A stretch of DNA of 64,000 nt. Source: Aeromicrobium erythreum (GTDB taxonomy: Bacteria; Actinomycetota; Actinomycetes; Propionibacteriales; Nocardioidaceae). Of this stretch, positions 57,684-64,000 are shown one piece after another. A program made the translations under genes and the position numbers. Location of the stretch: positions 496,001-560,000 of the forward strand of contig NZ_CP011502.1 of the NCBI RefSeq assembly GCF_001509405.1, in the 5' to 3' direction. The notes beneath the pieces are model-generated. The model was not told where the DNA came from. It ran no database searches and saw only the letters and a program-made list of their open reading frames with translations. The stretch's first letter is position 1; each line of letters opens with the position of its first letter.

Positions 57684-58492
57684 TCGAGTACCGGTCCGTC
57701 GGGAAGACGTTCCCGGACGGGACCCAGGCCGTCGCCTCCTTCGACCTCACCATCCCCTCACGCACCACCACCGTGTTCGTCGGCTCCTCCGGCTGTGGCA
57801 AGACGACGCTGCTGCGGATGGTCAACCGCATGGTCGACCCGACCGCCGGCCAGGTGCTGATCGACGACGTCGACGTCGCCACGCAGAACCCTGTCGCCCT
57901 GCGACGCAGCATCGGCTACGTCATGCAGCACGCCGGCCTGCTGCCGCACCGCAAGGTCGTCGACAACGTCGCCACGGTGCTCCGGCTCAACGGCACCGAC
58001 AAGAAGGCCGCGCGGGAGCGGGCGCTGGAGGTGCTGCGCACGGTCGGGCTCGACGAGTCGCAGGCGCGCAAGTACCCCGGGCAGCTCTCGGGCGGGCAGC
58101 AGCAGCGCGTGGGCGTGGCCCGCGGTCTCGCGACCGACCCCAACATCCTCCTCATGGACGAGCCGTTCGGCGCCGTCGACCCCATCGTCCGGCTCGAGCT
58201 GCAGGTCGAGCTGCGTCGGCTGCAGACCCAGCTCGACAAGACGATCGTGTTCGTCACCCACGACATCGACGAGGCGTTCGCGCTCGGCGACCAGGTCGTC
58301 ATCCTCAAGAAGGGCGGCGAGGTGGCCCAGGTCGGTGCCCCCGCCGACATCCTCGCCCGTCCCGCCGACGACTTCGTCGCCAGCTTCGTCGGCCTCGACA
58401 AGGGCGGCCGCTCGTTGCACGTGGAGGATCGTGACGGCCGCAAGGTCGTCGTCGACGCGTCGGGACGTCCCGCCGGCGTCCTGGAGGGCTGA
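57680..58492 (+). CDS. opuCA: OpuC/ProV-type ABC transporter ATP-binding protein
   Basis: This 270-residue ATPase has Walker A GSSGCGKTT, the Q-loop MQHAGLLPHR, signature LSGGQQQR and Walker B NILLMDEPFGAVD, with FVTHDIDEA. It is of the glycine betaine/carnitine/choline importer class but lacks C-terminal CBS domains, so ionic-strength sensing through CBS is absent. It starts inside the rhodanese stop and is followed by a permease after three bases. Confidence 0.92.
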   Translation: MIEYRSVGKTFPDGTQAVASFDLTIPSRTTTVFVGSSGCGKTTLLRMVNRMVDPTAGQVLIDDVDVATQNPVALRRSIGYVMQHAGLLPHRKVVDNVATVLRLNGTDKKAARERALEVLRTVGLDESQARKYPGQLSGGQQQRVGVARGLATDPNILLMDEPFGAVDPIVRLELQVELRRLQTQLDKTIVFVTHDIDEAFALGDQVVILKKGGEVAQVGAPADILARPADDFVASFVGLDKGGRSLHVEDRDGRKVVVDASGRPAGVLEG

Positions 58493-58495
58493 CCC

Positions 58496-59212
58496 GTGGA
58501 GTGGGCGTGGCGCAACCGTGACCAGGTGCTCGAGCTGTTCTGGCAGCACACCTGGCTGAGCGTCGTCCCTCTCGTCATCGGGTTCCTCCTCGCCGTGCCG
58601 ATCGGCTGGTACGCGAGCCGGCACCCACGGCTGCGCGGCACCCTGCTCGGGGTGGGCAGCGTGCTCTACACGATCCCGTCGCTCGCCCTCTTCGTCACGC
58701 TGCCCGGCATCATCGGCACGGGCTTCCTCGACCCGCTCAACGTGGTCGTGGCACTCAGCGTCTACGCGGTCGCGATCATGGTGCGCACGGCCGCCGACGC
58801 GTTCACGTCGGTCTCGCCGGCCGTCCTCGACTCTGCGACCGCCACCGGCTACTCCTCGCGGCAGCGGGGCTTCGGCGTCGAGCTGCCCCTCGCCGGCCCG
58901 GTGCTGCTCGCCGGCGTCCGCGTGGTCAGCGTCTCGACCGTCAGCCTGGTCAGCGTCGGCGCCCTGATCGGCGTCTCCAGCCTCGGCTCGCTGTTCACCA
59001 ACGGCTACCGGCGCGACTTCCTCACCGAGATCGTCGTCGGCCTCGTCGGCATCGTGGTGCTGGCCCTCGTGCTCGACGCGCTCCTGGTGCTCGCGGGACG
59101 GCTGCTCATGCCGTGGGACCGCCAGAGCCGGCGGGCCCAGGGCCCGTTCTGGCGTCGGTTCGCGGGCGGTCGGGTCGCCGAGAGCGCCGTGACTCTCGGG
59201 GGCGAGGCATGA
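58496..59212 (+). CDS. opuCB: OpuC-type ABC transporter permease 1
   Basis: This 238-residue permease has about five to six helices and the EAA-like ATPase contact loop as DSATATGYSSRQRGFGVELP. The N-terminal EWAWRNRDQVLELFWQH is typical of OpuCB-type permeases. GTG 58496 is three bases after the ATPase stop. It overlaps the second permease by four bases. Confidence 0.9.
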   Translation: MEWAWRNRDQVLELFWQHTWLSVVPLVIGFLLAVPIGWYASRHPRLRGTLLGVGSVLYTIPSLALFVTLPGIIGTGFLDPLNVVVALSVYAVAIMVRTAADAFTSVSPAVLDSATATGYSSRQRGFGVELPLAGPVLLAGVRVVSVSTVSLVSVGALIGVSSLGSLFTNGYRRDFLTEIVVGLVGIVVLALVLDALLVLAGRLLMPWDRQSRRAQGPFWRRFAGGRVAESAVTLGGEA

Positions 59213-59937
59213 GCGTCGTCTCCGACGCCGTCGACTGGCTCTCCGACGGCGCGCACTGGACCGGTCAGACCGGGATCCCGAACCGGGTGCTCGAGCACCT
59301 GGGCTACACGAGCCTCACGTTGGTCGTGGCCGCGGCGGTCGCCGTGCCGCTCGGCCTCTACATCGGGCACACCGGCCGCTTCCGCGGCCTGGCGATCGGG
59401 GTCACTGGCGCGCTGCGCGCCCTGCCCACGCTCGGGGTGCTGACGCTGCTCACACTCCTGCTCGGCATCGGCCTCGGCGCACCGATCCTGGCGCTCACGG
59501 TGCTCGCGGTGCCGCCGCTGCTCGCTGGCGTCTACGCGGGCGTGGAGTCCGTCGACCCCCAGACCGTCGACGCCGCCCGCGCGCAGGGCATGACCGAGTG
59601 GCAGGTGCTCACGCGGGTCGAGGTGCCGCTGGGCCTGCCGCTCGTCGTCGGCGGGTTCCGCGCCGCGACGCTGCAGGTGGTCGCGACCGCGACCGTCGCG
59701 GCCTACGTGTCCCTCGGCGGCCTCGGGCGCTACATCTTCGACGGCCAGGCCGTGCGCGACTACCCGCAGATGGTCGGCGGGTCGGTCGTGGTGGTCGTCC
59801 TCGCGCTGCTGCTCGACGGCCTGTTCGCCGTCGCGCAGGCGGCGGCCGAGCGGCGCGCCCGCCCTTCCCGACGCGCCACGACCGCCTCCTCCAGCACCGA
59901 TCCGACCCCCACCAGCCAGAGCACGACCACCCCCTAG
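59209..59937 (+). CDS. opuCD: OpuC-type ABC transporter permease 2
   Basis: This 242-residue permease has a coupling loop DAARAQGMTEWQVLTRVEVP and about six helices, followed by a Ser/Thr-rich tail of 25 residues. It pairs with the product of the preceding gene to form the transmembrane channel. Its ATG overlaps the upstream stop. The substrate-binding lipoprotein gene follows seven bases after the stop. Confidence 0.9.
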   Translation: MSVVSDAVDWLSDGAHWTGQTGIPNRVLEHLGYTSLTLVVAAAVAVPLGLYIGHTGRFRGLAIGVTGALRALPTLGVLTLLTLLLGIGLGAPILALTVLAVPPLLAGVYAGVESVDPQTVDAARAQGMTEWQVLTRVEVPLGLPLVVGGFRAATLQVVATATVAAYVSLGGLGRYIFDGQAVRDYPQMVGGSVVVVVLALLLDGLFAVAQAAAERRARPSRRATTASSSTDPTPTSQSTTTP

Positions 59938-59944
59938 GAGAGAC

Positions 59945-60856
59945 ATGTCCGTGCACAAGATCGGGCTCGGCGCCGCGCTCGCGGCCGCTGCCCTGACGCT
60001 GACCGCCTGCGGCGGCGACCCCACCGAGTCGGGCGCCTCCAGCTCCGACTCCGACACGATCGTCATCGGGTCGGCCGACTTCGGCGAGTCCGAGATCATC
60101 GCCGAGATCTACGCCCAGGCGCTCGAGGCCAAGGACGTCAAGGTCGAGAAGAAGCTGCGCATCGGCGCGCGCGAGGCCTACATCCCGGCCCTCGAGAACG
60201 GCGAGATCGACCTCATCCCCGAGTACACCGGCAACCTGCTGCTCTACTTCGACAAGAACGCGACGGCCACCGAGTCCGGCGCCGTCGACGACGCACTCGA
60301 GGACGCGCTGCCCGAGAAGCTGGAGACCTTCGAGCCGGCCGCCGCCGAGGACAAGGACTCCTACAACGTGACGTCGGAGCTGTCGGAGAAGGAGGGCATC
60401 ACCTCCATCGGCGACCTCAAGAAGCTCGGCACCGTCAAGGTCGGCGGCAACCCCGAGTTCGAGACCCGCTCCTACGGCGTGCCCGGCCTGAAGAAGGTCT
60501 ACGGCGTCGAGGACGTCGACTTCACGGCGATCAGCGACTCCGGCGGACCGGCCACGGTCAAGGCGCTGAAGGACGGCGACGTCGACGTCGCGAACATCTA
60601 CTCCACGACCCCCTCGATCGCCGCCAACGACCTGGTGACGCTCGAGGACCCGGAGAACCTCATCGCGGCGCAGAACATCGTGCCGCTGATCAACGAGGCG
60701 AAGGCCAGCGACACGGTCGAGGACACGCTCGACGCCGTGTCGGAGCAGCTCACCACCGAGGACCTCATCGAGCTGAACGGTCGCGTCGACGGTGACGAGA
60801 AGGCCGACCCGGCCACGGTCGCCAAGGAGTGGCTGCAGGAGAAGAACCTCATCTGA
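59945..60856 (+). CDS. opuCC: OpuC-type osmoprotectant-binding lipoprotein
   Basis: This 303-residue lipoprotein has lipobox LTAC (Cys22). The mature part has IVIGSADFGESEIIAEIYAQ and LIPEYTGNLLLYF, typical of the glycine betaine/carnitine/choline-binding family. A TAGGAGAG site precedes the ATG. It is the last gene of the operon that begins with cysteine dioxygenase; a strong hairpin follows. The ligand may be betaine, choline or another quaternary or sulfonate osmolyte. Confidence 0.92.
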   Translation: MSVHKIGLGAALAAAALTLTACGGDPTESGASSSDSDTIVIGSADFGESEIIAEIYAQALEAKDVKVEKKLRIGAREAYIPALENGEIDLIPEYTGNLLLYFDKNATATESGAVDDALEDALPEKLETFEPAAAEDKDSYNVTSELSEKEGITSIGDLKKLGTVKVGGNPEFETRSYGVPGLKKVYGVEDVDFTAISDSGGPATVKALKDGDVDVANIYSTTPSIAANDLVTLEDPENLIAAQNIVPLINEAKASDTVEDTLDAVSEQLTTEDLIELNGRVDGDEKADPATVAKEWLQEKNLI

Positions 60857-60874
60857 GGTCCTTCGCGCCCACCC

Positions 60875-60919
60875 GACGCCCCTCCCCACGGCCTCACTCG
60901 AGGCAGGGGAGGGGGCGTC
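60875..60919 (+). terminator. Terminator of the cysteine dioxygenase-OpuC operon
   Basis: GACGCCCCTCCCC (60875-60887) pairs with GGGGAGGGGGCGTC (60906-60919) with one bulged G and an 18-base loop. It lies 18 bases after the lipoprotein stop and lacks a T-tract. Confidence 0.75.
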
Positions 60920-60964
60920 GTCGCACGCGGGCACGTCGCGCCGACCTGTGGCACCCTGTGACCC

Positions 60965-61777
60965 GTGCCACACGCCAACCTGCGCGGGATCTCCTTCCAC
61001 CACACCGACACCGGCGAGCCCTGGCCGGGTGCACCGACCCTCGTGATGGGTCATGGTCTGCTGTTCAGCGGGTGGATGTTCCACCCGCAGGTGGCGGCCT
61101 TGCGCGACCGGTACCGCTGCATCACCGTCGACTGGCGCGGCCAGGGCGACACGCCAGCGGCCGAGGACGGGACCGCCGACATGGACTCCCTGACCGACGA
61201 CCTGGTGGCCCTGCTGGACCACCTGGGTCTCGGGGCCGTGCACTACGCCGGTCTGTCGATGGGCGGCTTCGTCGGGATGCGCCTCGCCGCCCGGCACCCG
61301 GAGCGGGTCCGCTCGCTCGTGCTGCTGGACACCAGTGCCGGCCCCGAGGACCCGGACAAGGTGGCGCAGTACCGGCTGCTCGCCCGGGTGTACCGCTGGC
61401 TCGGCATCGGGCCGGTGCGCGGCAAGGTCGAGCCGCTCATGTTCGGTCCGCACCTGCTCGCGTCGCCGCGACGCGCGGAGGTCGTCGACCCGTGGGTGGC
61501 GAAGCTGCGCACCGTCGACCGCCGCGGCATGCGCGCCGCCATCCTCGGGGTCACCGACCGGCAGCCGGTGGTCGACGAGCTGCCCCTGATCACCGCCCCC
61601 ACGCTCGTCGTGGTCGGCGCCGATGACGTCGCGACGCCTGTGGCGAAGGCGGAGGCGATCGCGGCCGCCATCCCTGGCGCGCGGCTCGAGGTCGTGCCGG
61701 ATGCCGGTCACTCCAGCACCGTCGAGCAGCCGGAGGCGGTCACCCGGCTGATGGAGTCGTTCCTTGCCGATCACTGA
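60965..61777 (+). CDS. Alpha/beta-fold hydrolase
   Basis: This 270-residue protein has oxyanion-region GHGLLFSG, the nucleophile elbow GLSMGG, the acid in VVGADDVAT and the final His in PDAGHSS. The cap region is short. It is similar to lactonase and non-haem haloperoxidase-like hydrolases; substrate is unknown. GTG 60965 begins the fold with no clear SD. It converges on gluQRS with a 29-base gap. Confidence 0.85.
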   Translation: MPHANLRGISFHHTDTGEPWPGAPTLVMGHGLLFSGWMFHPQVAALRDRYRCITVDWRGQGDTPAAEDGTADMDSLTDDLVALLDHLGLGAVHYAGLSMGGFVGMRLAARHPERVRSLVLLDTSAGPEDPDKVAQYRLLARVYRWLGIGPVRGKVEPLMFGPHLLASPRRAEVVDPWVAKLRTVDRRGMRAAILGVTDRQPVVDELPLITAPTLVVVGADDVATPVAKAEAIAAAIPGARLEVVPDAGHSSTVEQPEAVTRLMESFLADH

Positions 61778-61806
61778 CCGCCCGGACCACCGGCCTCGTC
61801 GGCGGC

Positions 61807-62667
61807 TCAGCCGAGCACGGTCCAGGGTCGGCGTGGCACCGCCGCGGCGTCGAAGGACTCCAACAGCTCGGCCGGGGTGTCTCCGACGAGACCCAGCGAC
61901 TCGACGACCATCGACCACGCGCGGTCGCGACCGAGGTCGGCCAGGGTCACCGCACCGTCGCGCTTCGCGAGCCGACGGCCGTCGACGTTGACCGCCAGGG
62001 GCACGTGGGCGTAGGTGGGCTGGGGCAGGTCGAGCAGCGACGCGAGGTAGGCCTGGCGGGCCGCCGACGTGAGCAGGTCGTCGGCCCGGACCACCTGGTC
62101 GACGTCCTGGGCCGCGTCGTCGACGACCACGGCGAGGTTGTAGGCGGGGGTGCCGTCGTTGCGGAGCAGCACGACGTCGTCCACGACGCCCTCGACGTCA
62201 CCGTGGAGGACGTCGTGCACCGTCCAGGAGGTGACGGCTGCGCGCAGCCGCAGGGCGGCCGGCCGCGCCGTGGCCCGGGCGTCGCGCTGCGCGTCGGTCA
62301 GGTCGCGGCAGGTGCCCGGGTAGGCGCCCGGGGGCAGGTGCGGTGCGGTGGGCGCCTCCTGGACCTCGCGACGGGTGCAGAAGCAGGGGTAGACCAGGTC
62401 GGCGTCGGCGAGCGCCTGGACGGCCGCGTCGTACGCCGCGAGGCGCTCGCTCTGGCGGACCACCGGCCCGTCCCAGTCGAGCCCGAGTGCGAGGAGGTCG
62501 TCGAGCTGGCGCTGCTCCGCGCCTGGACGGACGCGGTCGAGGTCCTCCACGCGCAGCACGAAGGATCGCCGGGTCGAGCGAGCGAACAGCCAGGCGAGCA
62601 GCGCCGTGCGGAGGTTACCGACGTGCAGGTCGCCGGACGGCGAGGGAGCGAAGCGTCCGGCGGGCAT
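61807..62667 (-). CDS. gluQRS: Glutamyl-Q tRNA(Asp) synthetase
   Basis: This 286-residue protein resembles a glutamyl-tRNA synthetase catalytic domain without the anticodon-binding domain. It has the HIGH-type motif APSPSGDLHVGN, the KMSKS-type RRLAKRDGA, and the zinc ligands CFC and Cys in YPGTC. GluQRS attaches glutamate to queuosine in tRNA-Asp in bacteria that make queuosine. Its 5' end overlaps a small upstream gene by 53 bases. A tRNA-Asp gene lies 5 kb away in the same window. Confidence 0.9.
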   Translation of the reverse strand: MPAGRFAPSPSGDLHVGNLRTALLAWLFARSTRRSFVLRVEDLDRVRPGAEQRQLDDLLALGLDWDGPVVRQSERLAAYDAAVQALADADLVYPCFCTRREVQEAPTAPHLPPGAYPGTCRDLTDAQRDARATARPAALRLRAAVTSWTVHDVLHGDVEGVVDDVVLLRNDGTPAYNLAVVVDDAAQDVDQVVRADDLLTSAARQAYLASLLDLPQPTYAHVPLAVNVDGRRLAKRDGAVTLADLGRDRAWSMVVESLGLVGDTPAELLESFDAAAVPRRPWTVLG

Positions 62668-62800
62668 CTTCGGAGTATGTCGGATGGGTCTCGACGTAGC
62701 GGACGACCATCGTCACGAGGCGGTGGGCCCCGAGCAGGAAGATGGCGCCGACGAAGAGCGTCAGGACGAGGCTGAGGAAGGTGAGGAAGACGACGACCAT
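62615..62800 (-). CDS. Small membrane protein overlapping gluQRS
   Basis: This 61-residue protein has a strongly hydrophobic N-terminal half (VVVFLTFLSLVLTLFVGAIF) with a further helix and a basic tail (ARRTLRSLAVRRPARR). It starts with ATG 62800 and its last 53 bases overlap the first codons of gluQRS in another frame. The membrane-like N-terminus supports a real gene, but the overlap is unusually long. Function is unknown. Confidence 0.5.
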   Translation of the reverse strand: MVVVFLTFLSLVLTLFVGAIFLLGAHRLVTMVVRYVETHPTYSEDARRTLRSLAVRRPARR

Positions 62801-62882
62801 GTCGCCACTGTAGGTCGCGAACTACACCGTTCCAACTTGGATCTGCGCAGGTCAGACGGGATCTCCGGAGAATGGCCCATGG

Positions 62883-62898
62883 TGTGACCAAGATCACG
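62883..62898 (+). promoter_or_regulatory. Candidate Crp/GlxR-type binding site
   Basis: TGTGA-CCAAGA-TCACG matches the TGTGA-N6-TCACA consensus at nine of ten fixed positions. It lies 179 bases before the IclR regulator gene and 83 bases upstream of the start of the small minus-strand membrane protein. With two cyclase genes in the window, cAMP-dependent control is plausible. Confidence 0.5.
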
Positions 62899-63076
62899 AC
62901 GGGCAGCTCGCGGACGAGGTCCGCGGCTCGCCCGGACGAGGTGCTCGGCACGCGCGGACCGGCCCCGGTCGTGGTCCCCGCGGCGGCACGACCGGCTGCC
63001 GCGGGTCCGTGGGGCGACGTCGACGCTCCCGTAGGATCGGCTCTCGTCGGGCAGCGCGCCCGAGACCTGAGGAGGC

Positions 63077-63832
63077 ATGGTGGTGGCGGAGTCGAACGCG
63101 TCGACGATGCGCTCGCTCGACCGCGCCATCGACGTGCTCGAGGTCCTCGAGGCCGCGCCCCACGGCCTGCGGCTGAGCGAGATCGCCCGCCGCTCGGGGC
63201 TGCACGTGGCCACCGCCCAGCGGATCCTGGGTGCGCTCGAGACCCGCGGCCGGGTCGAGCGGGAGGACAACCGCTACCGCGCCGGGGTCGGCCTGCTCTT
63301 CGGGGCGCACGCCTTCCTCACCGGCAGCCCGCTGGTGCTGAACGCCCGTCCCGTGCTGCAGGACCTCGCCGCCGAGACCGGGCTCGCCTCGTCGGTCTTC
63401 GTGCGCACCGGCACCAGCCGCGCCGTCATCGCCCGCGTCGAGGGGTCCAACCCGCTGCGCTACGAGCTGCCCGTCGGGGAGCGGCTGCCGCTGCACCTGG
63501 GAGCGGGCAAGGTGCTCGCCGCCTACCTGCCGGAGTCGTTGCAGCAGCGGGTGGTCGACGAGGCGGTGCCGTTCGTCACCGCCAGCGGCGTCGAGATCGA
63601 CGTCGAGGCGTGGCGCGAGGCGCTCGTGACGATCCGAGCGCGCGGCTACGTGGTCTCCGAGGGGGAGCGCGTCATCGGTGCCCGCTCCGTCGCGGCCGCC
63701 GTGCGCCTGGGCGACGACGTCGTGGCCGCCCTCCAGGTGGCGGGCACGACCGAGACGTTCCCGGAGTCGCGGATCGAGGCGTGGTCGGCAGCCGTGCGCA
63801 ACGCCGCCTCGGCCCTCAGCCGCCGGCTCTGA
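63077..63832 (+). CDS. IclR family transcriptional regulator
   Basis: This 251-residue regulator has an N-terminal winged HTH (LRLSEIARRSGLHVATAQRIL) and the C-terminal IclR effector domain (RYELPVGERLPLHLGAGKVLAAYLP). A GAGGAGG site directly precedes the ATG. Such regulators control aromatic or carboxylic acid catabolism. The convergent neighbour encodes a cyclase-family hydrolase, which is a possible target. Confidence 0.9.
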   Translation: MVVAESNASTMRSLDRAIDVLEVLEAAPHGLRLSEIARRSGLHVATAQRILGALETRGRVEREDNRYRAGVGLLFGAHAFLTGSPLVLNARPVLQDLAAETGLASSVFVRTGTSRAVIARVEGSNPLRYELPVGERLPLHLGAGKVLAAYLPESLQQRVVDEAVPFVTASGVEIDVEAWREALVTIRARGYVVSEGERVIGARSVAAAVRLGDDVVAALQVAGTTETFPESRIEAWSAAVRNAASALSRRL

Positions 63833-63857
63833 CCCTGTCGACCAGGACGCCTCTCGC

Positions 63858-64000
63858 TCAGCGCAGCGCCGTCGCGTTGGCCGGCGAGCCGACCCCGCCC
63901 TCGAGGTGCAGCGGCTTGACGACGACGAGGCAGTGCCAGCGCTGGTCCTGCGCGCACGCCGTCGCGAGGGCGTCGAGACGCCACAGCTCGCCGAGAGGCA
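63858..64000 (-). CDS. Cyclase family protein (kynurenine-formamidase-like), C-terminal part
   Basis: The frame is open from the window's right edge down to the TGA at 63858-63860. The 47 visible residues include LWRLDALATACAQD and the ending KPLHLEGGVGSPANATAL. This ending is characteristic of the PF04199 cyclase family (metal-dependent amidohydrolase-like). The rest of the gene lies outside the window. It converges on the IclR gene. Confidence 0.7.
   Translation of the reverse strand, partial: PLGELWRLDALATACAQDQRWHCLVVVKPLHLEGGVGSPANATALR

Noticed and set aside
62872..63076. Short plus-strand ORF from the ATG at 62872
   Set aside because: It has no family-like sequence and runs into the IclR gene in another frame; the space is better read as a regulatory region.

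Overview
This is a high-GC (about 70% by eye) actinobacterial chromosome segment. Gene content suggests a Propionibacteriales/Nocardioidaceae member such as Aeromicrobium or Nocardioides: guaB plus a guaB3 paralogue, a ChoD-like GMC oxidoreductase, EfeOB, DUF3073 beside purF-purM, six-TM class III cyclases, and many start codons placed 6-7 nt after a TAnnnT hexamer as in leaderless mRNAs. The genus is inferred, not proven. There is no prophage, transposase, CRISPR array or rRNA. Two tRNAs (Phe, Asp) lie at 55.4-56.5 kb.

Layout. 0-4 kb: the end of fprA, a SRPBCC gene, and an iron-boxed operon of two tandem siderophore-binding lipoproteins and a siderophore-interacting reductase. 4-6.2 kb: an LtrA membrane protein and a HepT/MntA toxin-antitoxin pair whose antitoxin carries an N-terminal HTH. 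6.3-16.2 kb: guaB, guaB3, efeO-efeB, a succinate-semialdehyde-type dehydrogenase and a GMC oxidoreductase. 16.3-19.3 kb: a cAMP-type signalling cluster of two class III cyclases around a stand-alone cyclic-nucleotide-binding protein. 19.6-27 kb: guaA, nhaA, ggt, a decapeptide-repeat protein, two META proteins and a flavoprotein reductase. 27.1-29.8 kb: a RimK-type ligase with a divergent retropepsin-like protease and aspartoacylase-like hydrolase. 30-35 kb: an OYE oxidoreductase, small membrane proteins, purL and a sterol-carrier-like protein. 35.3-38.2 kb: acyl-CoA ligase, SRPBCC and ZIP transporter. 38.2-39.0 kb: a gene-free fold-back repeat region. 39-42 kb: purF-purM-DUF3073. 42-50 kb: MMPL/MarR, a Leu/Val-type dehydrogenase, SDR, TetR and sterol desaturase genes. 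50.3-55.4 kb: a phosphopantetheinyl transferase, then an MFS exporter, TetR and FAD oxidase sharing an operator, with a frameshifted gene and a gene remnant next to tRNA-Phe. 56.7-60.9 kb: a cysteine dioxygenase-rhodanese-OpuC-type ABC operon. 61-64 kb: a hydrolase, gluQRS, an IclR regulator and a partial cyclase-family gene.

Themes. Purine synthesis is scattered (guaB, guaA, purL, purF, purM). Iron acquisition appears twice, each time with a DtxR/IdeR-like palindrome at or near the promoter. The cyclases, the CNB protein and a Crp-like site before the IclR gene point to cAMP control. The parts least explained by known annotation are the fold-back region at 38.2-39.0 kb, the GATTCCCA-N8-TGGGAATC dyad family at two convergent gene ends, the RimK/retropepsin/deacylase locus and the decapeptide-repeat protein.
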